Assembly: GCF_003347605.1 (NCBI RefSeq)
Contig: NZ_QDFZ01000001.1
Span: 1-64,000, forward strand
Reading direction: 5' to 3'
Source of the DNA: Chryseobacterium sp. KLBC 52
GTDB taxonomy: Bacteria; Bacteroidota; Bacteroidia; Flavobacteriales; Weeksellaceae
Length of the DNA stretch: 64,000 bases
Part shown: positions 7,508-16,752 of the stretch, one piece after another
Layout: every line of letters begins with the position of its first letter
Numbering within the stretch: position 1 is the first letter of the stretch
Notes under the pieces: model-generated
The model's database searches: none
What the model was told of the DNA's origin: nothing
The model's input: only the letters and a program-made list of their open reading frames with translations
Position numbers and translations under genes: made by a program

Positions 7508-9126
7508 AAGGCTTTTGTTTTACTGATTTCCTGAATATAGGCATTGGGAGACATTCCCGTAACTGACTTAAAAACAGTAGTGAATGCACTGTGTGATGAG
7601 AATCCTGAATATTCTGCCAGATAACTCACTTTATAATTAAGAAAAGCAGCATCAGTTCTTAGCAGCTGTACAATATGATTGATTCTGAGCTTGTTAATAT
7701 ATCCGTTGAAGTTTTTTTCCTTATTATTAATAATTTCCGAAAGGTATTTTGTGTTGATTTCCATTTGAGAGGAAAGCAGAGACAGAGACATATTTTTATT
7801 CAGAAACCGGTCGGATTTTTCAAATTCCTCTAACTTTTGGAGAATTTCATCTTCTTTTTCCCGGGATATTTTTGTTGTGCCGGAATCCTTTGTCGCTGGA
7901 GTTGTTTTGTGTAAAATGATGGGCTGAGGTTTCTGCCTGATCTGTTTTTCAAAGAAATCAAACTGTTTTTTTAAGTCTTTATTTTTACTTCTCATGAGTA
8001 AAAAATAAATAAACAAACCCAGAATGATCAAAGATAAAATCAGGATTAAAGACCAGGAAGATCTTAGAAGCATATGTTTCTGAAATTCAATATTTTTATT
8101 TTGATTGGTTTCCACAAGCTTCACAAGGTATCGTATTCCTTCTTTTGAACCGGAATCTGTTTTTGTTTTTAAATCATTGTAAAGTTTATTGTACTGATGG
8201 TATTTTGCATCATTATGTACCGCGTAATAAGTACGGGAAAGTGATTCGTAGATTTTAATTTTTAAATTATTAAAAGGAAGATTTTCTATCAATTGAAGTC
8301 CTGCTTCCAGTTTTTTTATAGCCATTGCATAATCCTGTTTCAGAAAATAATACTGAGAGATGTTTTCATAGGCCAGTCCTAAGAGAAAAGGCTGGTTTTT
8401 CTGATGTTCAAGATTTGCAATAATGCTGTCTATAAGTATTTTATATTCAGATTGTTGATATGTTTTCAGGAGATAGGAAGATCTGAAAATTCTGTTTTCA
8501 ATTTTTAAAATTCTATTTTCTTCATTATAATCGCCGAGGTATTGATTACTCTGATCTAGATTTTTTAAGGCTTCAGGATAGTTTCTGTTGATTCCCGAGT
8601 TCAACGCCTGAAGCTGATATAATTTTGCAGTGGTGATTCGTAATGCCGGACTATTGCTTTTAAGAAGCTTTTGATCCGACAACAGATGAGAAATAATTCT
8701 TTTCGATTGATTGTACAAACCCAGATTCTGATACTGATCGGCAAGATTATAATCACTGAAGACCTGCATAAAATAAGAAAGGTCGTTTTTCTGATCTGGC
8801 TCTTCTTTTTGAGCGAAAATATTGACAGACTGTACGTATTCCCCCTTCATGGCAAAAGCTTGTGAAATAATATTTTGAAGTACAATTTTGTGTTCCGCAT
8901 TTTGATCACTCACAAGAATTCCCTGGGTATAGCTGATGCATTCATCAGGATTCTGATACAATTTCAGAAATGCTTTATCTGCCAACACATTGAAGTCCGG
9001 ACCGGACTGTCCTTTGGTGGTAAGCGAGCAGAAAATAAAAATAAGCAGTAAAGTTTGAAATAATTTTTGTCTTGATAATTTGTTTTTTGTGTTTTTTTGA
9101 ATAGTTCTGGTAAAATCCATATTCAA
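7504..9126 (-). CDS. TPR-transmembrane-AraC helix-turn-helix regulator
   Basis: 540 residues. An N-terminal hydrophobic segment (about 22-40) and a second membrane segment near 355-380 (SWSLILILSLIILGLFIYFLL) put a TPR region in the periplasm. The C-terminal 100 residues form an AraC-type double HTH: INTKYLSEIINNKEKNFNGYI... and VSYLAEYSGFSSHSAFTTVFKSVTGMSPNAYI. Such proteins are common in Flavobacteriia, where they are thought to carry a periplasmic signal to DNA. First gene of a two-gene operon. An internal ATG only 6 bp downstream (MDFTRTI) is an alternative start. Confidence 0.85.
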   Translation of the reverse strand: MNMDFTRTIQKNTKNKLSRQKLFQTLLLIFIFCSLTTKGQSGPDFNVLADKAFLKLYQNPDECISYTQGILVSDQNAEHKIVLQNIISQAFAMKGEYVQSVNIFAQKEEPDQKNDLSYFMQVFSDYNLADQYQNLGLYNQSKRIISHLLSDQKLLKSNSPALRITTAKLYQLQALNSGINRNYPEALKNLDQSNQYLGDYNEENRILKIENRIFRSSYLLKTYQQSEYKILIDSIIANLEHQKNQPFLLGLAYENISQYYFLKQDYAMAIKKLEAGLQLIENLPFNNLKIKIYESLSRTYYAVHNDAKYHQYNKLYNDLKTKTDSGSKEGIRYLVKLVETNQNKNIEFQKHMLLRSSWSLILILSLIILGLFIYFLLMRSKNKDLKKQFDFFEKQIRQKPQPIILHKTTPATKDSGTTKISREKEDEILQKLEEFEKSDRFLNKNMSLSLLSSQMEINTKYLSEIINNKEKNFNGYINKLRINHIVQLLRTDAAFLNYKVSYLAEYSGFSSHSAFTTVFKSVTGMSPNAYIQEISKTKAL

Positions 9127-9209
9127 AATATTGTTTTGTATGTATTTGGTTATTAGGTTTTTGAAAATTAAATTCTTTTAAAATTCCTGAATTATGAAAG
9201 CCAATTTCT

Positions 9210-9239
9210 TTTGATAAGTAAAATATTGTATTAATATTG
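9210..9239 (+). promoter_or_regulatory. Bacteroidota-type promoter for the HAF-repeat gene
   Basis: TTTG at 9210-9213, an 18-bp spacer, then TAATATTG at 9232-9239, close to the TTTG-N19-TAnnTTTG consensus. The start codon follows 36 bp later. Confidence 0.5.
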
Positions 9240-9274
9240 TTTTCACCAATTCAAAACGCTAAATATAATAAAAT

Positions 9275-10588
9275 ATGAAAAATTTTTACAGAATGTCAAT
9301 AAAAATATTGACGGCTTGCCTTTTCCTGAAATTTGCTTTTGCAGGCGCTCAACTTACTGTAATAGGTTTGGGAAATTATAATGTGGGCGCAGTCTCGGAT
9401 AACGGGGTCGTAAGTATGCATACCAGCGCAGGAGGAATATATAAATGGAATGCAGCGGGAGGGCTTGTACAGATAGGTTCCATATCAAACGGATATCCGG
9501 CTGCGGGGAGAACTGTTGTTTCAAATGATGGAACCAAAATTTCGTCCTCGATAACAAATACAGCAACGGGATTTAATGAAATATCTACTTATGATGTGGC
9601 TACTTCCACCTGGGTAAACAGAGGTGGGCTTGTTCCTACAGGATGGGATGGCAGTGTAAGTTCAACCTGGGGGATGACTACCAATGGGAGTACGATTGTG
9701 GGTTTAGGGTTTCTTACTGCTGCGAACGCGCATGCTGTGAAATGGGATGAAGTGAACGGAATGGTAGATTTGGGAAGTATTGTTGCCGGACGCAGTTCCA
9801 GAGCCAATGCAATCAATGCGGCAGGAACAGTAATTGTAGGTTGGCAGGATGAGCCAACCGGGACAAGAAGTGGCGCAAAATGGCAGGATGGAGTAGAAAG
9901 CTTTATTACAGATAATAATGGGAATAATGTAGGAGAAGCAGGAGGGATTTCTGCAGATGGAAATACAATCATAGGGGCAGCAAATCCTAATCCTTATGTC
10001 TGGAATGCGGTAAGCGGGCTTACTTATATAACACATCCTAATGCTTCTTTCAGCTTCAAAGGAGGAGCAACGGGAATTTCTGCTGATGGAAAAAAAGTAA
10101 TTGGGTATTACAGAGCATTTGGAGCACCTCCGATGTCAGGTGAAGGCTTTATCTGGACCTCTGCCAGCGGAAGAATTAACCTGAATGATTATGCCGCGTC
10201 TTTAGGAATTGCTACCAATGGAGTCACGATGGGGCTTCCTTTAGCAATTTCACAGGACGGAAAGAAAATTGCCGGATCAGGGACAAATGCTTCCGGTCAA
10301 ATGATTGCCTTTTACCTGGATACTTCTGAATATTTATCGGTGAATGATGCCGTAAAAGAGAAAAACAGTAGAGGAATCTATCCTAATCCTGTGACTGATA
10401 TCCTATATTTTAAAGGAACAGGAAAAATAGAGAAAGCAGAAATTTATAATATGGTTGGACAAAAAGTGAAATCATTGGATGCTGTAGAAGGACAGATTGA
10501 TGTTTCGGCTCTGTCAACAGGAGATTATATCTTACAATACTCTGTAAAAGGAGTACAACAGGAGCCTTATAAATTTATTAAAAAGTAA
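9275..10588 (+). CDS. Secreted HAF-repeat protein with T9SS type A sorting domain
   Basis: 437 residues. A signal peptide covers about 1-26 (KILTACLFLKFAFAGA). The body is a run of short repeats with SxDG and VGW/IVG patterns (ISADGNTIIGAA, ISADGKKVIGYY, AISQDGKKIAGSG) that match 'extracellular repeat, HAF family' beta-propeller-like modules. The C-terminus from GIYPNPVTD to YKFIKK is a type A sorting domain read by the type IX secretion system, so the protein is exported across the outer membrane. Function of the propeller is unknown. Single gene, divergent from the TPR/AraC operon, which may regulate it. Confidence 0.85.
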   Translation: MKNFYRMSIKILTACLFLKFAFAGAQLTVIGLGNYNVGAVSDNGVVSMHTSAGGIYKWNAAGGLVQIGSISNGYPAAGRTVVSNDGTKISSSITNTATGFNEISTYDVATSTWVNRGGLVPTGWDGSVSSTWGMTTNGSTIVGLGFLTAANAHAVKWDEVNGMVDLGSIVAGRSSRANAINAAGTVIVGWQDEPTGTRSGAKWQDGVESFITDNNGNNVGEAGGISADGNTIIGAANPNPYVWNAVSGLTYITHPNASFSFKGGATGISADGKKVIGYYRAFGAPPMSGEGFIWTSASGRINLNDYAASLGIATNGVTMGLPLAISQDGKKIAGSGTNASGQMIAFYLDTSEYLSVNDAVKEKNSRGIYPNPVTDILYFKGTGKIEKAEIYNMVGQKVKSLDAVEGQIDVSALSTGDYILQYSVKGVQQEPYKFIKK

Positions 10589-10701
10589 CATATATAAATA
10601 GTAAAGTAGTGGGATGAATGGCTGTTTTCAATAGTGAAAGCGGCCGTTCTTTTTTTTGTTTAACTGACAAAAAGATAACATTTTTAAGGCGAAGTGTAGT
10701 T

Positions 10702-10732
10702 TTTGGTGAATACACATAAAAAACTATCTTTG
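10702..10732 (+). promoter_or_regulatory. Promoter of the cobalamin riboswitch transcript
   Basis: TTTG at 10702-10705, 19-bp spacer, TATCTTTG at 10725-10732: an exact match to the Bacteroidota primary sigma consensus. It places transcription start near 10740, right at the 5' edge of the riboswitch. Confidence 0.75.
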
Positions 10733-10740
10733 CAAAAATT

Positions 10741-10930
10741 TTGGTTTCCAGTATTTTGGAATGAAAAGGGAATCGGGTGTAACTCCCGGACTGTCCCCGC
10801 AACTGTAAATCGCAACACAAGTTTCTGCAAAAAACCACTGTTTTATAACGGGAAGGAGCAGAATGCGAAAGTCAGGAGACCTGCCGGAATTATAATTAAA
10901 AAAACATATTGCTTTCGGAGGAAAAGTAAA
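10741..10930 (+). ncRNA. Cobalamin (adenosylcobalamin-type) riboswitch
   Basis: The B12 box AGTCAGGAGACCTGCC is at 10870-10885 and fits the conserved riboswitch core. Upstream are the other hallmarks: GGGTGTAACTCCCGGACTG, TCCCCGCAACTGTAA and ACCACTG followed by AACGGGAAGG. The leader ends with a GGAGG purine tract (about 10917-10921) roughly 14 nt before the btuB start, a likely ribosome-binding site that could be sequestered when B12 is bound. Position before a TonB receptor matches known B12-repressed uptake operons. Confidence 0.95.
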
Positions 10931-10935
10931 AAAGT

Positions 10936-12762
10936 ATGGATATAAAAAGATCTTTAATACTGCTTTTTTCATCTTATGGATGTTTTCTTTTTGGACAAGA
11001 GAAAACCATTGACACTATTTATGTCTTCGACAACCAGATGAACAGGGTGAAACTTTTTCATCCCGTAAAAACAATTACAGCAGAAGATGCTGAAAAAAAT
11101 TCCAGTAATCTTTCGGAGCTTCTGAGGTTTCAGTCACAGGTTTTTATCAAAGAAAATGGCCGTGGAGCCGTTTCTTCACCTTCTTTCAGAGGAACTACCG
11201 CCCAGCAGACTGCTTTTGTCTGGAATGGGATTAATATCAATTCTAATTTTTTAGGCCAGGGAGATATCAATAATATTGCTTTGTTCGGCTATGATCAGAT
11301 CGGTATCAAAGCTGGTGGTGGAAGTGTAGTGTATGGAAGTGGTGCCATCGGGGGGAGTATTCACCTCAATAATACCCTTGATTTTAATAAAGGTTTCCAT
11401 GGTTCCTTATTTTCAGAAGTAGCTTCTTTTAATACTTATAACAATTTTGTAAAAGGTTCCTACAGCAATGATAAGTTCAGTTTTAAAGCTTCCGGAAATT
11501 ATTCTGTAAGTGAAAATGATTATAAGGTCAGCGATCTGAACTATATCAACCGAAACGGAAATTATTACAATACAACGTTTAATGCAGGAGCATCCTATAA
11601 AATTACGGACGATCATAAGATCTCGTGGCAGAGCCAGTTTTTTGATTCTTCACAGCATTATCCGGTATATGAAGAAACGGGAACCAAAACGAAATATAAA
11701 ACTCAGAGTGTAAGAAGTCTTCTTTCCTGGGACTGGAACAAAACGAAGTTCAGCAATTCCCTTAGAGCAGCTTATACGGAAGAGAATTTTCAGTATTTTG
11801 GTTCATTAAATCTACCTAAATCAAGTGGAGGAACCGGGAAGAATTATATTTTTAAAAATGATTTCAATTACTTTCTGAATTCAAAATGGAATTTTAATAT
11901 CATCGGAGAGTTTCAGGTTAATAAAGGAGAAGGATATCAGAGCGGAATATCCAATGTCAGCAGAAATATAGGTTCCGTTTCAGGATTGCTACGATATTTT
12001 GCAACAAAAGACCTGCGTTTTGAGGGTGGATTTAAGAAAGATTTTGTAGAAGATGTTAAGTCCCCGTTAATGTATTCTTTCTCTGGAAAATGGAGTGCTG
12101 CAAAGTGGTATGATGTCAGTGTTAATGTATCAAAAAATTTCAGATATCCGTCCTTCAATGATATTTATTACGAACCGGGAGGAAATAAAGATCTGAGACC
12201 GGAAACCTCTACCCAGGTAGATATGACCAATGAGTTCAAAGCAGGAGATTTTAAACTTACCCTGTCTCCTTACTATATGAATGTGACCGATCTTATTGTA
12301 TGGCTTCCGACTGCTCTGGGATACTGGCAGGCGTATAATGTCAATAAATCTGAATCTTACGGCCTGGAATCTCAGTTGTCTTTCAGTAAACAGCTGGGCA
12401 GCCATAAAATCCGCGTGAATGCAGGATACTACTATGCAAAATCTATTGATAAAGAAACGAAAATGCAGAGACCTTATGTTCCCATGCACAGAGGAAATGC
12501 CAGTATAGATTATGAATATGGTTTCTTTAAGTTTTTTGCACAGGGACAGCTGAATGGGGTTACTTATACGACAAGTGATGAAAAAAGATCTGATGCCATA
12601 GATCCATATTTTCTTTTAAATATGGGCATTTCGGCCACGTTAGCCAAGAAATATACCTTAGGGTTTAAAGTGAATAATCTAACCAATACCTACTATAAAA
12701 CTGTTTCTTTCTATCCTTTACCGAAAAGAAACTATAGTGTGTATGCAGCAATAAATTTTTAA
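10936..12762 (+). CDS. btuB: TonB-dependent cobalamin receptor, BtuB-like
   Basis: 608 residues, the size of BtuB rather than of large SusC-type receptors. Signal peptide 1-21 (ending LFGQ). The plug domain covers about 30-150 (LLRFQSQVFIKENGRGAVSSPSFRG; GGSVVYGSGAIGGSI), followed by a 22-strand-type barrel ending in the aromatic-terminal YSVYAAINF. It imports substrate across the outer membrane with TonB energy. Substrate is inferred from the cobalamin riboswitch directly upstream. Forms an operon with the lipoprotein that follows at 21 bp. Confidence 0.9.
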   Translation: MDIKRSLILLFSSYGCFLFGQEKTIDTIYVFDNQMNRVKLFHPVKTITAEDAEKNSSNLSELLRFQSQVFIKENGRGAVSSPSFRGTTAQQTAFVWNGININSNFLGQGDINNIALFGYDQIGIKAGGGSVVYGSGAIGGSIHLNNTLDFNKGFHGSLFSEVASFNTYNNFVKGSYSNDKFSFKASGNYSVSENDYKVSDLNYINRNGNYYNTTFNAGASYKITDDHKISWQSQFFDSSQHYPVYEETGTKTKYKTQSVRSLLSWDWNKTKFSNSLRAAYTEENFQYFGSLNLPKSSGGTGKNYIFKNDFNYFLNSKWNFNIIGEFQVNKGEGYQSGISNVSRNIGSVSGLLRYFATKDLRFEGGFKKDFVEDVKSPLMYSFSGKWSAAKWYDVSVNVSKNFRYPSFNDIYYEPGGNKDLRPETSTQVDMTNEFKAGDFKLTLSPYYMNVTDLIVWLPTALGYWQAYNVNKSESYGLESQLSFSKQLGSHKIRVNAGYYYAKSIDKETKMQRPYVPMHRGNASIDYEYGFFKFFAQGQLNGVTYTTSDEKRSDAIDPYFLLNMGISATLAKKYTLGFKVNNLTNTYYKTVSFYPLPKRNYSVYAAINF

Positions 12763-12783
12763 TAAATTAAAATTGAATAAATT

Positions 12784-13842
12784 ATGAAAATAACTAAACT
12801 TTTAACTGTCCTATTTGCAGTTGTATTATTGTTTAATATTTCTTCATGTACAAGTGATTCTGCCGAATTTGAAATTTCCCCGATCACGTACCAGAACGGA
12901 TATTTTATCGCTAATGAGGGGAATTTTAACAGCCAGGGAGCTAAAGTAACATTCCTGACAAGAGATTTAAACTTAAAGCAGGATGATGTATATGGATACA
13001 ATAACAATAAAGAAATCCTGGGTGATGTTCTTCAGACCATCGGTCTTAACGGAAATAAAGCTTATCTTGTTTTGAATAACTCAAACAAAATTGTTGTAGT
13101 AGACCGTTATACATTCAAAAAACTAGCAGTAATTACTGATCAGATTGATAATCCAAGAGGAATTGCTTTTGCTAATGACTTTATCTATGTTGCAAACCTA
13201 AACTTCTCTACGAATGCAACAAGTGTAACGAAATATAAAGCTTCTGACTATTCATTTGTAAGCAAAATCACCATGACAGGCGGTGCTGATAAAACAGTAG
13301 AAGCAGGTGGAAATGTTTTTGTACAGAATGCTACTTCAGGATATGGAAATATGATTACTTATATCAATACTTCTAATGACAGTAAGACTGAACTTACTGT
13401 TCCGAATGGTAAGATCAACAGTACTATTTCATACAAATCTAACGTGTATACAATTTCTTCTACAGCAGCTGATTCCTATATCTACAAAATATCAAGCACA
13501 GGAGCTATGACACCTGTAGTTACATTGACAGGAATTCCAAGTGCTACCAATCTTCAGATTGATAATGATAAAATTTACTTCAGCTCTGCCAATAAAGTGT
13601 ATACAACAAGCTTAGCGACTCCGGCAATTCCTGCTAGCCCACTATTAACAGCTGCAGATGGCGGTCCTTACTTTACACTTTATGGATTTAATGTTATTGA
13701 TGGTAGAATTTTTGCATCAGATGTTCATCAGTTTACAGCAGAAAGCGAAATGCTAATATATTCAGCAACTACGGGGAGCAAAATTACTTCTCTTAAAACA
13801 GGAGGTCTTGGTGCTAACGGAACTTTCCTGAATCCACAATAA
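12784..13842 (+). CDS. YncE-like beta-propeller lipoprotein, BtuG-like candidate
   Basis: 352 residues. Lipoprotein signal peptide with lipobox FNISSC (C22), followed by an acidic stretch (TSDSAEFE) of the kind linked to surface export in Bacteroidota. The rest is a repeated blade pattern (LNGNKAYLVLNNSNKIVVVD, NPRGIAFANDFIYVAN, LQIDNDKIYFSSANKVY) consistent with a YncE/DUF5074 seven-bladed propeller. Bacteroides BtuG, a surface propeller lipoprotein, captures B12 and sits on BtuB. Operon position after the riboswitch and btuB makes an equivalent role likely, but the identification is inferred from architecture and context. Confidence 0.75.
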   Translation: MKITKLLTVLFAVVLLFNISSCTSDSAEFEISPITYQNGYFIANEGNFNSQGAKVTFLTRDLNLKQDDVYGYNNNKEILGDVLQTIGLNGNKAYLVLNNSNKIVVVDRYTFKKLAVITDQIDNPRGIAFANDFIYVANLNFSTNATSVTKYKASDYSFVSKITMTGGADKTVEAGGNVFVQNATSGYGNMITYINTSNDSKTELTVPNGKINSTISYKSNVYTISSTAADSYIYKISSTGAMTPVVTLTGIPSATNLQIDNDKIYFSSANKVYTTSLATPAIPASPLLTAADGGPYFTLYGFNVIDGRIFASDVHQFTAESEMLIYSATTGSKITSLKTGGLGANGTFLNPQ

Positions 13843-13893
13843 TATAGTACTTCTAAAAATAATTTTTTATTTTTTCATCATTTGTGTTTTTTT

Positions 13894-13925
13894 CCGGCCG
13901 GTTTCGAAGAAACCGGCCGGCTTTG
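13894..13925 (+). terminator. Strong hairpin after the btuB operon
   Basis: CCGGCCGGTTT (13894-13904) pairs perfectly with AAACCGGCCGG (13910-13920) around CGAAG. It is followed by CTTTGTTT, an imperfect U-tract. Confidence 0.75.
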
Positions 13926-13939
13926 TTTCCTTAAGAAAA

Positions 13940-13977
13940 AAATTCCGGCGGGATGGAACATCCCGCCGGAATTTTTA
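13940..13977. terminator. Bidirectional terminator between btuG-like gene and cca
   Basis: TTCCGGCGGGA (13943-13953) pairs with TCCCGCCGGAA (13961-13971). A-run on the left and T-run on the right make it usable from both strands. Confidence 0.9.
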
Positions 13978-13995
13978 ATATTTTTCTAAATTGAA

Positions 13996-15414
13996 TTATA
14001 AGGTTAATCCCAGTTTTTCAGCCTCAGCAATCACAAATTTTGTCGCTTCTTCTTTTTCATTGGGAATTTCCCCTTCGAGGATAGCTTCTTTTACTTTCTC
14101 TTTCAGTATACCAATTTCGCGGCCCGGTTTAAGATTAAACATTTCCATAATTTCTTCACCGGTAATAGGAGGCTGGAAATTTCTTACCTGATCTTTTTCT
14201 TCCACTTCCTTGATCTTTACCGCTACATATTCAAAGTTTCTTTTAAATTTCTCCTGTTTCTTAGAGTTTTTAGTGGTAATATCCGCTTTGCAAAGGGTGA
14301 AAAGATCTTCCAGATCTTCTCCTGCATCAAATAATAGTCTTCTCAATGCAGAATCTGAAGCATCATCCGTAATCAGTGCAATAGGTCTTGACGAAAGTTT
14401 TACCATTTTCTGAACATATTTCATATCACTTCCCAAAGGTAATTTTAATCTCTGGAAAAGTGTTTTTACCATTTTTGAACCCAAAAATTCGTGTCCGTGA
14501 AACGTCCAGCCTGTTCCTTCCACAAACTTTTTTGTCGGAGCTTTTCCAATATCATGGAGCAGGGCAGACCAGCGAAGCCAAAGATTATCCGTATTTACAG
14601 AAATATTATCCACTACTTCCAGCGTATGATAAAAATTATCCTTGTGGGTTTGTCCTTCCACTTCCTCCACGCCTTTCAGTTCGATCAGTTCAGGAATAAC
14701 AAGCTTCATAAGACCGGTTTGTTCCATCAGTCTCAGTCCGACAGACGGCTTTTCAGACATCATAATTTTGTTAAACTCTACCATGATTCTCTCCATAGAA
14801 ACAATCCTGATTCTTTCTGCTTCCTGCTGGATTGCTTTCAAAGATTCATCCTCAATTTTAAAATTTAAAGTAGAAGCAAAACGTACCGCCCTCATCATCC
14901 TCAATGGATCATCAGAATAAGTTTGAGCAGGTTCTAAAGGAGTTCTTAAAATCCCTTTTTCAAGATCTTCAATTCCATTGAACGGGTCAATCAATTCTCC
15001 GAAGTTATCTTTATTTAAAGAAATAGCCATCGCATTGATGGTAAAATCTCTTCTTTTCTGGTCATCTTCAAGGCTTCCGCCTTCTACTTCTGGCTTCCGG
15101 CTGTTTTCTGTGTAGCTTTCCTTTCTTGCTCCCACAAATTCAAGTTCAAGTTCTTTATACTTGATCATTGCTGTTCCATACGTTTTGAATACAGAAACTT
15201 TTAATTTAGGATCTATATCCTGAGCTACATTTTGAGCCAGTTCAATACCGCTTTGTTCCGTTACAAAGTCTATATCTGTAGAAGCTTTTCTGTTCATCAG
15301 CAGGTCCCGTACATAACCGCCCACAATGTATACGGACTGATTATTCCTTTCTGCTGCTTCAGAAATGATTTTAAATAGTTTTAAATTCTTATTTTGATTA
15401 AGATTAATTTTCAT
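13996..15414 (-). CDS. cca: CCA tRNA nucleotidyltransferase / poly(A) polymerase family, HD type
   Basis: About 472 residues when started at 15414 (MKINLNQNKNLKLF); the frame is open to 15432, but the shorter form gives the usual N-terminus. Class II nucleotidyltransferase head: GGYVRDLLMNRKASTDIDFV with the Gly-Gly and DxD catalytic residues, then RRDFTINAMA and the RMMRAVRFAS region. A C-terminal HD domain shows HDIGK (about residue 289). It adds or repairs the 3' CCA of tRNAs in the cytoplasm. The HD phosphohydrolase domain is typical for Bacteroidota versions. Confidence 0.92.
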   Translation of the reverse strand: MKINLNQNKNLKLFKIISEAAERNNQSVYIVGGYVRDLLMNRKASTDIDFVTEQSGIELAQNVAQDIDPKLKVSVFKTYGTAMIKYKELELEFVGARKESYTENSRKPEVEGGSLEDDQKRRDFTINAMAISLNKDNFGELIDPFNGIEDLEKGILRTPLEPAQTYSDDPLRMMRAVRFASTLNFKIEDESLKAIQQEAERIRIVSMERIMVEFNKIMMSEKPSVGLRLMEQTGLMKLVIPELIELKGVEEVEGQTHKDNFYHTLEVVDNISVNTDNLWLRWSALLHDIGKAPTKKFVEGTGWTFHGHEFLGSKMVKTLFQRLKLPLGSDMKYVQKMVKLSSRPIALITDDASDSALRRLLFDAGEDLEDLFTLCKADITTKNSKKQEKFKRNFEYVAVKIKEVEEKDQVRNFQPPITGEEIMEMFNLKPGREIGILKEKVKEAILEGEIPNEKEEATKFVIAEAEKLGLTL

Positions 15415-15451
15415 CGTTGATAATAGTGACAATTTCTACGTATGCTACCCA

Positions 15452-15796
15452 TTAATCATAATGAGCATACATTCTACTAATTTTCCCCTCTTCATTAAAA
15501 AACATAACTTCAACAGCATGTTTATCCATAATCGACTTATAAAATAATGCTACCGAGTCTACTCCTGCTGTGGAATGCATCAGATCAAAATGAAGGTCCG
15601 GAAACTTATTCAATGCCTTTTTCCAGTACTCACGGACGGATTCTTTTCCTTTTAAAGAACTTTCTTTACCGTCAGTAGCCAGTGCGATCATAGGAGTGGT
15701 GATCTCAATATCATCCGAATAATGGGAAAGTATATCCTCTAAATCATGAGAATTCCACGCGTTGAGCCACATTTGAGCAAATTCATGATGATTCAT
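15452..15796 (-). CDS. SnoaL/NTF2-like domain protein
   Basis: 114 residues with the cone-shaped NTF2/SnoaL fold pattern: FAQMWLNAWNSHDLEDILSHYSDDIEITTPM at the start, SLKGKESVREYWKKAL in the middle, and FFNEEGKISRMYAHYD at the end. No signal peptide. Such small proteins may be isomerases, hydrolases or ligand binders, and specific activity cannot be deduced. It lies 37 bp upstream of cca on the same strand and may be co-transcribed. Confidence 0.75.
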   Translation of the reverse strand: MNHHEFAQMWLNAWNSHDLEDILSHYSDDIEITTPMIALATDGKESSLKGKESVREYWKKALNKFPDLHFDLMHSTAGVDSVALFYKSIMDKHAVEVMFFNEEGKISRMYAHYD

Positions 15797-15903
15797 AGCA
15801 AATAGTTTATGAGTTGAGTTTGCAAAGATAGAATTAAAAAAAAGAAATCCTGCCGATATAAACTGACAAGACTCTAAAAAATAAACATAAAAGTTCAGAA
15901 TTC

Positions 15904-16452
15904 TTATTCTCTAAGAACTTTTATTCTGTTGTCATTCCATATTTTGATCACTGATGAGCCTGAGTATTTGGAAACCTTTTCTCTGTCTTCCTCCACTGCA
16001 TAGTCTACTAGACTGATCATCTCATCAGAAATATCAGAGAATTTCAGCGGGCTTTTTTCACCACTGAAGTTGGCAGAAGTTGATACCAAAGGCCTGTTCA
16101 GTTTTGTAATCAGTTTTTTACAGAAATCATTTTTTACCAATCGGATTCCGATGCTTCCGTCTTCTGCAAGAAGTTCTTTAGGCAAGCCTCTTGGGTTTTC
16201 GTAAACGATCGTTACCGGTTTTTCACTGAGATCAATAATTTCCCATGCCATTTCAGGAACGTCCACCAGTTCCTGAAGTCTTTTCTCAGATTCCACAAGG
16301 ATGATCATGGATTTGTTTTTTTCACGCTTTTTGATGTCAAAAATTTTATTGACCGCCTCTATATTGGTTGCATCGCAACCAATTCCCCAAATGGTATCTG
16401 TAGGGTAAAGAATTGTTCCGCCGGATTTTAATATTTCGATAATATGTTCCAT
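15904..16452 (-). CDS. tsaC: L-threonylcarbamoyladenylate synthase (TsaC/YrdC)
   Basis: 182 residues from the ATG at 16452 (MEHIIEILKSGG); upstream in-frame codons to 16509 look untranslated. The YrdC signature GGTILYPTDTIWGIGCDATN is at the N-terminus, followed by KREKNKSMIILV and RLVKNDFCKKLI...PLVSTSANFSG, the ATP/threonine-binding core. It makes threonylcarbamoyl-AMP from threonine, bicarbonate and ATP for the t6A modification of tRNAs. Single-domain TsaC type, without the C-terminal Sua5 domain. Stands alone next to a repeat cluster. Confidence 0.9.
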   Translation of the reverse strand: MEHIIEILKSGGTILYPTDTIWGIGCDATNIEAVNKIFDIKKREKNKSMIILVESEKRLQELVDVPEMAWEIIDLSEKPVTIVYENPRGLPKELLAEDGSIGIRLVKNDFCKKLITKLNRPLVSTSANFSGEKSPLKFSDISDEMISLVDYAVEEDREKVSKYSGSSVIKIWNDNRIKVLRE

Positions 16453-16548
16453 AATTGTATATGAGTTCAAAGAGTGGATAAAGGTAGAGAATATAAGAAT
16501 TTCAGGCAAAAAAATGGGATGTAAATGTGGACATATTTATAGGTTGTG

Positions 16549-16743
16549 GCTAGAGCCAATGGAAGGGTATATAATTTGAAAACGGGCTAAAGCCCATTCC
16601 TATTGATAATTGTAGTATGTTTAAATTTAAATAGGATTATTGATTTAATTAAAAAAATAATACGATGAATTTTAGAGATCCAATTCAATAGAAATGGGCT
16701 TTAGCCCATTTAAATAAAAGAAATAAATCCTCCGGCTTTAGCC
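16549..16743. repeat. Composite palindromic repeat, downstream arm of IS200-like gene
   Basis: 195 bp built from four palindromes: GGCTAGAGCC (16549-16558), GGGCTAAAGCCC (16584-16595), GGGCTTTAGCCC (16696-16707) and GGCTTTAGCC (16734-16743). The two halves mirror each other (TTCCTATTGAT versus ATTCAATAGAAA next to the cores). A very similar unit in the same orientation lies on the other side of the transposase gene at 17220-17385. Confidence 0.85.
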
Positions 16744-16752
16744 AAAACCTAC

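Noticed and set aside
9589..10036. Long open frames antisense to the HAF-repeat gene
   Set aside because: The repetitive Gly/Asn-rich coding strand leaves stop-free antisense frames. The plus-strand protein has signal peptide, repeats and a T9SS domain, so the antisense frames are shadows.
10703..10972. Open frames on both strands in the btuB leader
   Set aside because: They overlap the cobalamin riboswitch and the start of btuB; the RNA element explains the sequence.
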